Source: Phlyctochytrium arcticum
Lineage: Eukaryota > Chytridiomycota > Chytridiomycetes > Chytridiales > Chytridiaceae
DNA: 64,000 bases
NCBI GenBank assembly: GCA_025602905.1
Contig: JAHLKI010000008.1
Span: forward strand, 124,001 to 188,000
Reading direction: 5' to 3'
Shown: positions 21,014 through 32,400 of the stretch, piece by piece
How positions within the stretch are numbered: the stretch's first letter is position 1
How the letters are laid out: every line of letters begins with the position of its first letter
Notes under the pieces: generated by a model
Databases searched by the model: none
Seen by the model: only the letters and a program-made list of their open reading frames with translations
Told to the model about the DNA's origin: nothing
Made by a program: the position numbers and the translations under genes

Positions 21014-21745
21014 TTAAAGATCTTCAACCCCCCGTCGTTCAATGCGCTTGTTGTATCTAATATTTAAATCAACCAACTCGAGTGCATTGAGCATAATGTA
21101 GGAAATCTCGTCACAGGTGAGATCTGTGTCATATAGCGTCACTATTTGCAAAAGTGGGCAAGAGTCGACAATGGCATGGACCGCCTGGTCCCCGAAATCG
21201 CGAAAGTCTTGCAGAATAAGTCTGCGTAGTTGTCTGAAGCTGCTCTGATCCATCCTTTTACCATTAAGCTTGTCACAATTCTTGGCCAGCTCATAGAAAT
21301 CCTGATTACTCAATAGGCACTCGCACACCTCCACCCTTTTACTAACATGTGCGACCAAAGTAAGCCGTATCAGTGCGATCCCAAGAACGCTACAAGCAAA
21401 ATACAATGGTGGTTGTGACTTACAGGTTTGAACAAAGCCTTGCAACTGTTGGGGAAAGTAATGAACCGTCAAGCCCCTCGCCAACAAAGACCAACCTCTT
21501 CATGAAGCGCCCCAGCTGTGGAATGGCGGCCAATGCAGTATAAACCGCCTCCAGTTGTTTGGCTGATCTCCCATATAGCACGCCTGCTTCCGCCCACAGG
21601 TGAGGCTGCGCAACGTCCTTCCACGCTCGAGACACTAAGGAAAGGGCCAATTGTGGAGCCGGCCGCGTCCTGCAACGTATTCCGGAACGTGATGCTTAAT
21701 AATTTGAGCCATGATTTCAGTGGGTAATTGCAATCCAGCGGGCAT
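21014..21745 (-). pseudogene. F-box/LRR protein gene with a frame break in the F-box
   Basis: The ATG at 21743-21745 starts MPAGLQLPTEIMAQIIKHHV, the first half of an F-box. The second half, LALSLVSRAWKDVAQPHLWAEA, is in a different frame from about 21650 down, and no GT-AG intron of normal size separates them. Translation from the ATG stops at 21635. Downstream an intron (donor GTAAGT at about 21425) joins ARLCSNL to VLGIALIRLTLVAHVSKRVE. A leucine-rich-repeat-like region then runs to the stop at 21014 (FRQLRRLILQDF, VDSCPLLQIVTLYDTDL, ALELVDLNIRYN). An intact version would be a substrate receptor for an SCF ligase. It is either a pseudogene or a one- or two-base assembly error. Confidence 0.55.
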
Positions 21746-22606
21746 TCTAGGGTGTTGAAAGGACTTTGTGTGGCCGATTATAAATGAACAGGGGCAGATT
21801 ATCGCAAGAGCAAGATGTGCCGTGCAAGACTCAAAAACACAAGACAGCTGTGCAGACACTGTTGTCAAGCGCAAGAAAAAACTTATGGAGACAACGGAGA
21901 CACCGCGGAGACACCTACTATACAGTCTATACAGCTCACATACCTTATCTAAAGCACAAGCTGATACCTCGTATTCATCTCAAGCTTTTTTACAACAGAT
22001 CTCAGGCGTCTGATCTGGTGTTGCAACCCCCACTTTAGCAAATCACTTACAGACGAATGACGACCAGAAAAAATATAACTCCGATAGTATAAGAAGTTCA
22101 ACCTGCGGGAAAAGTTCAAAGACAAACTCCCTGTTCTATATTGTTCAGCGCTTCTCGTGGTACCTAAAATACTTTTAAATGTAAGTAAAATGACGCGAGT
22201 TTCGCCAAAGAAAAATTCGGAACAGTAAATTTCCCACGTACTTTTTCCACGCGGCAACCCCCTCCTCAAGTCAATGAAAAGACATTGGATTCTTTCGACA
22301 GTAAGGGCGCAATAGAAAAAAATCAGACAAGCATCCAATATGTAAAGCTTATATTTCCAGTACAAAGCTATGTCAGGACGTAATACTATATGGACCATTG
22401 AACAAATGGGTAAATATGGCCTCAACTATCATTTTTGTGGTATTCCATCAAAAAACTTTATCAAAAAAGGTACGAAGACACACAGGTATAAGGAAAATTA
22501 GACTACTCAAACTCACGTCAATCTAAGCACAGAGTTGTAGCAAGAGCCAAAATGTAGTTGCACAATATGTGACTATTATGTACAAAGGGAGGGTATATAT
22601 ATCCAA
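21746..22606. other. Intergenic with repeats and third decayed copy of the duplicated unit
   Basis: 21887-21920 repeats the GGAGACACC words of 20.3 kb. The third unit fragment occupies about 22068-22590 (listed separately). No intact gene. Confidence 0.5.
22068..22590. pseudogene. Third, heavily decayed fragment of the duplicated unit
   Basis: Block B (about 22190-22260: TTTCGCCAAAGAAAAATT and TTTTTCCACGCGGCAA) and block C (about 22420-22490: CATCAAAAAACTTTATCAAA then AAGGTACGAAGAC) appear in the order seen in units 1 and 2. They are followed at 22533-22585 by about 50 bases matching the extreme 3' end of the secreted gene (AATGTAGTTGCACAATATG vs AATGTAGTTGCGCAATATA). The rest of the gene is gone; the TRIP4 gene begins beside it. 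Confidence 0.6.
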
Positions 22607-24390
22607 TCAACCACACGCAGGCTCATCATCCCACTCTCCCCCCGTCGTGGACGCCATCACAATGGGTGCATCCTCGTCTTCTTCTTCGTTGAACGTATCA
22701 TTCACCAACTCATCATAATCCCCGGAATCAAGCGCATGGATACTCGAGAACCCACGCCCAGACCGCGATGATTGCCATTTCAGTGAGGGTTTTAACGTTG
22801 TTGTTGTTTTTATGGGAGACTTTGCTGTTGTTGGAGGAGTTGAAGCTTCCATCTTCTTTCGTCGCTGCACGGGAATCTTTTCTGGTGGTTCATCGGAAGG
22901 ATTTGTATTGTGAGAGTCGTCGTCGCGAGCGGATGAAGGGATGTACACGGGTGCAGGGATCCGCAGGGTGGGGTTCCGGAACAGTCCCGTTGATCCGGGG
23001 GTGATTTCTGCCAACACCCCTTTCCTGTCTACTCCCTCATCACTCTCTATTGATCGTCCACTCTTTTGCTTCAAATACGCATCCACATTCTCTTTTTGTT
23101 GTTTTTGCTGCACTTCAACGACCTTCTTGCCTGAGAGATCTATGGTGATCACTCTTCGACGACGGGCTTCGACTTCTTGTTGCTCTTGTTCGCGGGATTT
23201 GCGGAGGGCTAGTGCTCGTTCTTCGGCGGACAGCCATTTATTGGTCGACGCTTGTACGAAATCAAAGTCGCTGGCTTCATCTGTAACATGTATTTTTTGA
23301 GTTAGCTTACGTGCCCGAGGGAGAACGGAAAGGAGAGTGGGGAAGGGAAATGATAGAACTCACCATAAACTCTAGTTCTAGCAGACCCCTGACTCTGAAA
23401 CTCCAACAGTCGGGCTTTTTGCGCTTCGGCTTTTTCCAGAGCCAGCATTTCCTTTTCCGTCAACAATTCCGGAAACTGGGTTGGATCCTTATCGGCCGGT
23501 TTCGTGATTCGTTGCGAAAGGGATGGGATTTGAGCGCCTGCTGCTTTTCCGTATCGGGCACCCGTGTATGCGTCTTTCTTCAAGGGTTTGGGGGATGATT
23601 TTTGGCGGGGTGCGCTCAGGGTTCGCTGATGACCGTCCGGAATGGAGATGGGGGTCCCACATTGGGGACACGGGCCCTCCCCTTCAATTTTACAAATAAT
23701 TTTACCACACCCAAGACAATTGGTCAATAACCCGTGTTGGACCGCCATGCATTCACAAAACACTCGGCCTCCCACACCCGGTGGGTGATTTCCGTAGACT
23801 TTGAGGTTATCCAGTGAATCCATTCGGGCGGTTGCCTGGTCCAAGTTCATCCGTTTCTTTCCCTGTTTTTCTTTTTTGGATGTTGTTGGGGTTGGGGGAT
23901 CACCTAACCGCTCACTCAACATATGTCCATCTCTTGATGCCGGTGGTGGTGGTGGGTTTCGCCTTGACCTTATATATCATGAAAAGATCAGCACCTACCC
24001 CTTCACCTTCCATACATCAACAATAACTCACGTCACATACTCCTCCTCAGCCTCAGATTTCCTATACCCCTTCAGCTCCTCTTTAACTGGAGTCTTCAAC
24101 GGGGCCGTCCATGCTCCCCTAGTCTCAAACTTTGGAAACCGCCTCGCAACATATTCCTCCATAAATGCCATCGCCTCAGGCCCCTCTCCCAACATTCCCT
24201 ACATAAAAATCAATATATCCGTTTCAAAAAGATGGAAAATGTCTCTCACAGTGAGGAATTCGGGAACTCTGGGGAGATCGAGTCCGAGGAGATATGTAGC
24301 GACTTGATCGAGCTCGGAGCCGCCTAGACCCATGAGGACGGAGAGCTGGTCTTTGACGTAGTCTTGGAGATCAGAGTTTCGGGAAGTCAT
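22607..24390 (-). CDS. TRIP4: Activating signal cointegrator 1 / Rqt4 zinc-finger protein
   Basis: Four exons. The first starts at the ATG at 24390 (MTSRNSDLQDYVKDQLSVLMG), followed by one near 24199-24035, one from about 23970 to 23370, and the last from about 23281 to the stop at 22607. The N-terminal helical region is followed by a C2HC5 zinc finger: RVFCECMAVQHGLLTNCLGC, then GKIICKIEG and GPCPQCGTPI. The signature FDFVQASTNKWLSAEERALA of the family comes next. The C-terminus is disordered and acidic, and the ASCH domain of animal TRIP4 is absent, as in yeast Rqt4. The family acts in the ASC-1/RQT complex, which splits collided ribosomes during ribosome-associated quality control. Zinc residues are all present. 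Confidence 0.85.
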
Positions 24391-25078
24391 TTGCGTATAT
24401 TGTTTTTGTTGGGTGGATTCAAACTGATTTTGAGATTTTTGGAAACGTTCGATCTTTGGAAATTTCTGAAATTCGGTGACAGCCGTGACTCATCCACTTC
24501 GTTTTGCGAAAATCAAGGTGGGAAAAGCCGTTTTTCGGTAGTTATCGTAGTTTGTAGCTGAGGCGGGGCTCACAAATATACATGGGAATATGTTTTAAGT
24601 TGGCCATGTGATTGAAAAGATTCATGGCTTGCTATAAGTAAAAAGTCCAGGTTTTGAAGAAAACGAGATTGAGGACATGACTAAATGACATGTCAAATAG
24701 GTTGGTATCAAAACCCAAATTGTATTTCAGCAAGCATGGAAATAACGTCAATCAATCTACCTTGCTGGAATCGAAGATGCTACTTGCAACATGCTCTGCA
24801 TCGTTGACTATACATGATGGGTGAATCAAGGAGGCAAGACCGATCGAGTTTGCATAGTTGCATTATACTCGGATAGGATAGTAAACATTGTCCTGCCCGC
24901 CGCCACAGGCCACACTAATGTAAATGTCATAATAATATATCCCGTTCAGTCAGTCCCCCTATGAACTCGGACCCCCGCCGAGTCGCCCGCCGCGTAACCC
25001 AAAGTCTAGTGGCACAGTTGCACGCAACAACGTCACCAACTAACTTTTTCAATGACGTCCGTGGCTTTCATGCGCTGC

Positions 25079-25114
25079 GTGAACTCTCCTTTTTACGTGA
25101 ACTCTCCTTTTTAC
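25079..25114. repeat. Two perfect 18-bp direct repeats
   Basis: GTGAACTCTCCTTTTTAC occurs twice head to tail, upstream of the phosphotransferase gene. Confidence 0.85.
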
Positions 25115-25140
25115 TACCTAGAACAGAGCCCCTAGAACAC

Positions 25141-25176
25141 TGAGGACACTGAGGACACTGAGGACACTGAGGACAG
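25141..25176. repeat. 9-bp minisatellite, four units
   Basis: TGAGGACAC is repeated in tandem, the last unit ending GACAG, about 115 bases before the phosphotransferase ATG. Confidence 0.85.
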
Positions 25177-25290
25177 ATTCACTGAAACCACTCTCCTTCT
25201 CGCTGCGAGTTAGTTACTAGTGACAGGTAATAATAATATCCTCGCGCCATAACGCGGCATGCATTAAACACCCAGCAGGCATAGATCATC

Positions 25291-27306
25291 ATGACGACCA
25301 GCACGGCCTTTTCGCCCGACGATATCCGCGCACTCAGGGCTTACAAGTACTCGGGCGTCGACAAGTCTGTCATTTCTCGCTATGTGGTGCGTTTTGCATT
25401 TCCTTTAGGTGATTGTAGACTGATGGTAAAGGCATGATAATAGTTGAACCCATACTGGTGGAACCAAATCGTCAAAGTCTTTCCTTTGTGGTTTGCGTGA
25501 GTCCTTTCCACATCTTTGCACACACATTCAAACTAACGACCCGACACACATAGACCCAACCTCATAACCCTATCAGGCCTCTCCCTCGTCATCTTCAACG
25601 TCCTCACCCTCCTCTACTACTCGCCTGACCTACAGCAACCATGTCCCAATTGGGTCTACTACTCCTTCTCCATCGGCCTGTTTCTCTACCAGTCCCTCGA
25701 TGCCATTGACGGCAAACAGGCCCGCCGCACCGGTACTTCGGGCCCTTTGGGCGAAATGTTTGATCATGGCTGTGATGCCATCAACACCACTCTGGGTGGT
25801 ATCCTCGTGTCTTCCGCCATGAACTTGCATCAATCTTGGTGGTTGGTGACTTCCATCATTTCGGCACTCGCCAACTTTTACCTTAGTACTTGGGAAGAGT
25901 ACCACACTGGGACTTTGTATCTCTCCTACTGCTCAGGTCCCGTCGAGGGTATTTTACTCGTAGTCTTTGTCTTTGCCGTCTCGGGTTACAAGGGTGCCGA
26001 ATTCTGGGACAATTCCTTGGTTTCCGTACTGCCTGCCCCACTGTCTCACGTACTGGAAAGCTTGGGCCTTGATCAACTCCAACTCAACCACTATTTCCTC
26101 TTTATTGGTGCCATAGTCGTGTTCTTTAACGTCATTAGTGGGTGAGTCAACGAGCGAGTATCGCGGAGTGAGACTTTTTTTCCGAGCCCGAGCGAAGCGA
26201 GGGCGAGGAAAAAAAAAAGGCGAGCGGGAGCGATCCCGACGAGCCCGTAGGGCGAGGAGGGCCCCGAGGCCGAACGAAGTGAGGCCGAGGGCCCGCGCGA
26301 GCGAGACAATTTCCTGAAAGGAAATTGGCGAACGGGAGCGCGGTTCGGGGTCTAGCAAAAGTCATTTATGACGACCCCGAGCGAAGCGGAGGGGGAGGAA
26401 TCCCGACGAGCCCCGAGGCCAGCGGCCGAGGGTGGCCCAGACATTTTTCCAAAGGAAGAATGGATGGGCGCTGACGATTTTGCAAAGCAAAATCAAATGC
26501 GAGCGGCAGCGAGGAGGGCGCCGCATGGTGCAACAATACGACGACCCCGAGCGGAGCGTTGCGTTTGAATAACAGACTCGAATGGGTTTGAGTGGTGGAT
26601 GGATGGAGGGAATGAGGATGGGTGAAGGGATGAAGGGATGGGAATGGGGGAGTAGATTGAATAACAAAAGAGTGAAAACTAACACAATCGTGTGATATAT
26701 AGAGGATTAAACGTGATCAAAGCCCGTCGCAGTAAAGCCCTGTCAGCAGCCCCAGCATTCCTAGGTCTTTTACCGTTCATCGTCTTTGCCAGCTCCATCA
26801 TTTCCTGGCTCAGCATTTCCCCGACGGCGTTAACCCACCATTTAGTCCCCGTGAGTTTACTGACGGGATGCCTGTTTGCCCATCAAGTCGGAAAAATGAT
26901 TTTAGCACATGTCTGCAAACGCCCGTTTCCGTATGTGGATGTCCCCATGTTGGGCATGTTATCCGCCGGGAATCTATCAGCGTGGATATTCCGGGTGTGG
27001 GGACACAATCATATTCAATTCACGAAAACCCACGCCTTCCTCACTTCTGTATTTGGACCTCACCCCCCCGTGGACGACGCGACATTTTTCGAAGGTGTCA
27101 TCATCTACTCTCTTCTCGCACTTGCTGTGGGCCTCTACCTCCGTTTTGCGGTGACACATATCCATGAATTATGTGAGATTTTGGATTGCTATTGTTTGAC
27201 GATTAAGAAGAAGGTGCAGCCGACCAAGGGGAGTAGCTTGTGGCCGGGGGGCAAAGAGGGACGGGCGGGAACGCCGGGACGGGAGTTGGAACGGAAGTTG
27301 GAGTAG
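25291..27306 (+). CDS. CEPT1: Choline/ethanolamine phosphotransferase
   Basis: Four exons: 25291-25386, 25444-25496, 25554-26141 and 26703-27306. The product (about 450 residues) has the CDP-alcohol phosphatidyltransferase motif DGKQARRTGTSGPLGEMFDH followed by GCD, i.e. DG-x2-AR-x8-G-x3-D-x3-D. This is preceded by the conserved N-terminus LRAYKYSGVDKS, and about eight to ten membrane helices follow. It transfers phosphocholine or phosphoethanolamine from CDP-alcohol to diacylglycerol, the last Kennedy-pathway step, in the ER or Golgi. Which headgroup it prefers cannot be read from sequence. The first two introns are 57 nt each, while the third is 561 nt and is filled by a hairpin array. It splits the codon after FFNVISG. 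Confidence 0.92.
26161..26560 (+). repeat. Array of GNA-loop hairpins with tandem G.A mismatches inside an intron
   Basis: Successive hairpins fill the third intron of the phosphotransferase gene. (1) Arms 26175-26193 and 26197-26215, loop GAA: T7/A7, CC/GG, GA.GA, GCCC/GGGC, GA.GA, GC/GC. (2) Arms 26235-26246 and 26250-26261, loop GTA, with two tandem GA mismatches. (3) Arms 26263-26275 and 26279-26291, loop GAA, again two. (4) 26307-26315/26319-26327, loop GAA, perfect. (5) CGGGGTC/GACCCCG enclosing GTCAT/ATGAC (26346-26379). (6) 26375-26394, GC-GAA-GC tip. (7) 26412-26420/26424-26432, loop AGC, one tandem GA. (8) 26476-26483/26487-26494, loop AAA, perfect. Other GAGCGGAGC-like words follow to about 26560. 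Confidence 0.8.
26577..26652. repeat. G/A-rich tract with GGATG and GAAGGGATG repeats
   Basis: Purine-rich stretch made of GGATGGATGGAGGGA and repeated GAAGGGATG words, between the hairpin array and the intron acceptor (TATATAG at 26702). Confidence 0.7.
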
Positions 27307-27856
27307 GGGGATTTAGGACTGATACTTTTTGTTTGTGTTTTGTGAATGTATTTTTTTTTAGACAAGTTATTTATCATACTCGCCTTTACTGGACCTCTCC
27401 CCACTTCTTCTTTCCAATTGAGTCGTGTGCCCAGAGTTTAGATATCGATTATATGTGTGATACGACTTACCTATTCTTAGGCTCTGTATCATCATCACTC
27501 TTTGTATAACCGTCTCATTTTTGTTCACACGCAAATGTCTAATGTTGATGCACGGCGCCTCGATCGGCTGTGCCACACCGATACGGGCACAGTGGTCGGA
27601 CTTGGAAAAGGCATGCCCATCACAATCAATCTTCTGCGCAAAACCCAAAAACATTCAACATCCAATACCGTTGTCAAAGGGAGAAGATAACCTCAACAAA
27701 GCCATAAAAGTACAAAGAGAGGAAAAGAAACAAGGAGGGACGGCCAAGGAAGACTGGGAGACAAGAAGAGGAACTACATTCCACGACTAGAGGGTTTTTA
27801 CCCAAGGAGGAGGCATATAGACTTTACAATTAGCCTTTCGACAAACGATAAGAAAG
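27307..27856. other. Intergenic between phosphotransferase and secreted propeller-like gene
   Basis: 3' flank and the promoter of the next rightward gene. The open frames at 27502-27790 have no coding features. Nothing else seen. Confidence 0.5.
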
Positions 27857-29176
27857 ATGCGGGTTTCCGCTGTAGTGGCAGCAGCAGCCATTACTTTTGG
27901 AACAACCACGGTTCTGGCTCAAGATCAAGGAGGTGCGGGCCTGGCCTATTTCAAGTCGGCCAAGTATGGGTTCGGGACCAGTCCGCTGCAAAAAGTCACA
28001 GGGTAAGTAGTCCAAAAAAGACAGATTTCAAACTTATGAATGGTTGGGTAATACTTAAATGTTTGTATTTATGAAGAATGGGATTACAAAACAATGCATT
28101 ATTATGTATCGGCCCTTCCAACCCCACCAATATCACTGGCGCAACCTCTGTCCAAGGAAACCAAGTCTGGTCGCTGAGAACCAATACCAGTGCCACATTT
28201 ACCTGGGCCTATTCGTCCCCGGATACAGACGGGAACGGGACGTCCCCGACCGTGTATACGGCTTTAGGAGTCAAACACGCTCAACTCCAGACTCCACAAA
28301 ATGTACTCTTTTTGGCGGATAGCAAAGGGATCAACGTGTTGGCGTATTGGTATTTGACGCCCAGGGAGACGCCGGTGCCCGAATTCCCCCCAAGAACGAT
28401 TCCGTATCCTGCCCAGGGCCCCGCATCCGTATTGAGCCATTTGGATGGGTATGGCGGGGTGTATGCCGCGGTCGGGGCTAGAGTGTATTGGATGCCGGTC
28501 GTACGACCTTTATCGGCGGATCCGCCGGGGGAGAATGGGACGCTGGCGGGCGTGATGGGTGGGCCTGTACAGGCACTCTGGATGATGCAGAATTCACAGA
28601 CGTTATATGTCGCAGAGGTATGAGTTTATATATACGCCCCGTGAAAAAAAATAACAACTCACCCTCGCTCATGATTTCTATCAGTGGTTCAACTCCTCCA
28701 ACAATGTTTGGCGCTACGACCTCCCCACCAATTCCCGTAACCTCTCTTCTCCTCTGACCGCCACCCCCCTCATCAAACTCAATAGCACAACCTACCCCAA
28801 CCCCCCCTCCACCTCTCCCGTCGTTTCCTCCGTGGTAGCCCACCCCACAACGGGCGACATTTACCTCGGCCTATTCGGAGCGGGCGGCGTCCTCATTTAC
28901 GATTCCGCCGGCGTCCTGCGGGGTCAAATCACCACGACCTTTCGGGACGTCCTGACCCTCGACCTCGACAATGACGGATTGAAATTGTATATTGGGGGCG
29001 GGGATGGGCAGGGCTCGGGACGGGTGGATTTGTTGGTGTTGGGGGATGTGGGGTTGGGTGATAAAGGGGTCAGAGCTTTATCTTCTTCTGATGGGGGAAC
29101 TAAAGCGGGAGGAACGGTCATGGGGGCGGCGGGGACGTTGGTGGTCTTGACGTTGGGGATCTTGTATTTCATGTAG
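27857..29176 (+). CDS. Secreted or surface-anchored beta-propeller-like protein
   Basis: Three exons: 27857-28002, 28077-28617 and 28685-29176, with clean junctions. The ATG at 27857 starts a signal peptide (MRVSAVVAAAAITFGTTTVLA). The body of about 350 residues shows repeated strand-rich units with Gly/Asp turns (NVLFLADSKGINVLAYWY, SVLSHLDGYGGVYAAVGARV, AHPTTGDIYLGLFGAGGVLI, VLTLDLDNDGLKLYIGGGDG), like a bladed propeller. Many Asn-X-Ser/Thr sites suggest glycosylation. The C-terminus (GTVMGAAGTLVVLTLGILYFM) is hydrophobic to the end, fitting a GPI-attachment signal or tail anchor. Exact family unknown. Confidence 0.65.
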
Positions 29177-29443
29177 TTCTCTTCTTCTTTTTTTTAATGT
29201 TTTATTTTTGGGACTGTTTGAGAGGATTCAACTATGTATATAATTATAATAGAATATCGGTTAAGGGAATGTCCTGGACACCCACCCGACCAGTGTATAA
29301 ACATTTGCATCGGCCAAAAATGTTTGGGATCTGTTGGCGTGGCTGTGAAATCCATCCATGACACTCTCCCTCCAAAGTTCCAAAATTCCACAAAATCTTT
29401 CGTGGAAGTGGGAAATCACCAGACATCAGTGTATATACTCAAT

Positions 29444-32400
29444 ATGCCGGCGGGGCGTGGTGGGCGTGGATCATGGAGAGGAAGGGGAGCAGGAGGGGGA
29501 GGAGGAGGACATAGATCCCATCCTTACAATGGCACCGGAACACCCAATCGCGATCCCCAAACCCAAACTGCAAATCAAACTCGACAGGGATCCAGCAGCT
29601 TCCGGGGAAGCAATAATCATACTCCTCATGCCCCACCCCGTCCCTCCTCCAATCCCTCCAGCGGCGGCCAGCAACAACAACACATGCACGATCTAGGCCT
29701 CTTCGACTCGGACCCCACCCACCGCCCCAAAAAAACCCGCAGTGTCTCTGACCCCTTTGAGCAATGGAGCGTCTACCTCCCCGGCGAACTCTACACTTCC
29801 GACCACGACTTGATCCCCGTCCTCCACGATTTCGTGATGTACTTTGAGCGGGTGTTTAGTGGTGACGTGGATGCCAATAAGGGACATATGATGGAGTTAC
29901 TGCATAACCAGCGATGGGTGATTCCGGTTCAGTATAGTCATCTGGTGGCCGCGAGTGGACTGGATGAATTGGAGGATCGGGTAAAGAGGCAGCCGGTTGA
30001 GACGTTGGCTTGTTTGAGTTTGGCTGCCAGTGAGGTAATTAATTAACAAAAAATTGTGGTAAGGGGTGGGTGTTAATGAGATTTAGGTGATTGAGCGGAT
30101 GAGAGAACAGTATGAGTTACTTCATGTGAATGCTGAAGAAGACGGACCGTTGAAGAGGGTTGCCCGACTCATCAACATGAATGAAATCACCCCATTGAAA
30201 GATTTGAAAGCCAACCTCATGAGTAAACCCATCCCCCCCCCCCACCAAAACTCCTACACATCTAACATTAATTTAGATAGATTCATAAGTCTCCGCGGTG
30301 CAGTCGTCCGCATCTCCAGCGTCAAACCCATCATCCAAGAAATGGAATTCGCGTGTAACGCCTGTGGAGAGGGGATCCATATGATCTTCAATGATGGACA
30401 GTATAGGGCGCCGACGAAATGTACGCGGTATGGGTGTAAGAGTCGGGTATTTACGCCCCAACGCGGGCCGGATAAGACCAATTCGGTGGATTGGCAGCGG
30501 ATTAGGATACAGGAGAAATTGGCGGATAATCAAGTGGATTCGGGACGGATTCCGCGGACGGTTGAGTGTGAACTGACGGAAGATTTGGTGGATTTGGTTG
30601 TCCCTGGGGATGTCGTTTGTGTTTCGGGGGTCGTCAAAGTTCTTGCTTCCGACGAAGGTAAAAAGCCCTTTCCCTCCCTCCCACACCAAAAACTGACACT
30701 ATTCAATATTAGAAAAAGGCAAAGGCCGAGCCACCCAAATGTACAGTCTCTACATTGCCGCCAACTCCCTCGTCAAAGCCTCCGGTGTATCCTCTAGTGA
30801 AGAGGAAGAAGAGGAAGCGGAAGAGGACCCATCAAAAGTCTTTACAAAGGATAATATCCGCTTTTCGAAAAAGGAGTTGTATGGCGTTCAAGAGATTTGG
30901 AAACGGGGGGATGTGTTTAGGCTTTTGGTCAATTCGCTGTGTCCGTCGATATTTGGGCATGAGATGGTTAAAGGTCAAACATTAAAATTCACTTTGAGGG
31001 GTTTTGTACTGATGATTTGCATATAGCGGGACTGTTATTGACATTACTAGGAGGTCGGAACAGATGTACCCCCGACTCCCTCGAAATGTCGATCCGATCC
31101 GACCCCCACATCCTCATTGTCGGGGACCCAGGTCTGGGCAAATCCCAAATGCTCTCTGCAGTCTGCAAAGTCGCTCCCCGGGGCGTCTACGTCTGCGGAA
31201 ACTCGACCACTACTTCGGGTCTGACCGTGACCATGGTCAAAGACGCCGAAACGGGGGAAACGGCGCTGGAAGCTGGCGCATTGGTGCTGGGCGATCAGGG
31301 GGTCTGTTGTATTGACGAATTTGATAAAATGACGGAACATCAGGCGTTGTTGGAAGCCATGGAGCAACAGTCGATTAGTATTGCCAAGGCCGGGATTGTG
31401 GCCACCTTACCGGCCCGGACCAGTGTCATTGCAGCTGCGAATCCCGTTGGCGGGCATTACAAGTACGTCCCCCCTACATCTTCTCTTTTTTTTCACTTTA
31501 CATCTGTTGACTTGGGGGGATGTTTTTTTTGTTAAAAGTAAAGCGAAAACAGTCTCGGAAAACTTGAAAATGAATTCGGCACTCTTGTCCCGCTTCGATT
31601 TAGTCTTTATATTACTGGATAAACCCGATGAGGAGATGGACATGTTTTTATCGGAGCACATTATCAAATTACATTCCGGGTCGGTCAAATCCGAGCAAAA
31701 ACAACAGCAAATCCGAAAACATGGTCAGTTTCCTGTCATTATTTATTTTATTTTTTCGGGGGGACTGATGATTAGGTTTTTTTTTAGCGACTCTTTCGGG
31801 GACACCGGGACTGGCTACAGGGGAAGAAGAGGATTTACCATTGGCTGACCGATTAAAGGTGGGGCGAGATGAGTTTGTGGATCCGGTCCCGTTTGGCTTG
31901 TTGCGAAAGTATATTGCGTATGCTAGGCGCTATGTCCAGCCTGTGTAAGTTTTTTTGATAGTTTTGACATTTTGTTGTGTGGAAGGAAAGAAGAGCTGAC
32001 TGGGTGAAATTTAGATTGACACCTGAAGCGGCTGCAGTGCTTCAACGGTTTTATCTCAGTCTTCGCAGGTATGAAAACTACTCGTCCTCTGTGCAAGGGA
32101 ATTAACGCTGAAAAAAAAAATGTTTGATATAGCAAATACCGAACAATAGACGCAACACCCATCACAACCCGCCAACTCGAATCCATGATTCGGTTAGCCG
32201 AAGCTCGAGCCCGTGTCGCCCTTCGCACCCACATCACCCCGCAAGACGCATCCGACGTCATCCAACTCATGAAATTCAGTCTCTGGGAAACCTACACGGA
32301 CGAAACCGGCACCCTAGATTTCTCCCGATCCCAACATGGTACCGGGATGAGTAAATCCAATGCCCCCAAGAAATTTGTGGCGCGGTTGCATGATATTGCG

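Larger units (their letters stand above)
24391..25290. other. Divergent promoter region between TRIP4 and CEPT1-type gene
   Basis: About 900 bases. Two short tandem repeats lie at 25079-25114 and 25141-25176. Otherwise I see nothing coding or structured. Confidence 0.5.

Noticed and set aside
26091..26365. Overlapping minus frames rich in Ser/Arg/Pro in the phosphotransferase intron
   Set aside because: They are translations of the GC-rich hairpin array, which lacks stops because of its composition.
26142..26702. CRISPR-like or bacterial repeat interpretation of the hairpin array
   Set aside because: No constant direct repeats with unique spacers; the common feature is stem-loop design, not repeat/spacer order.
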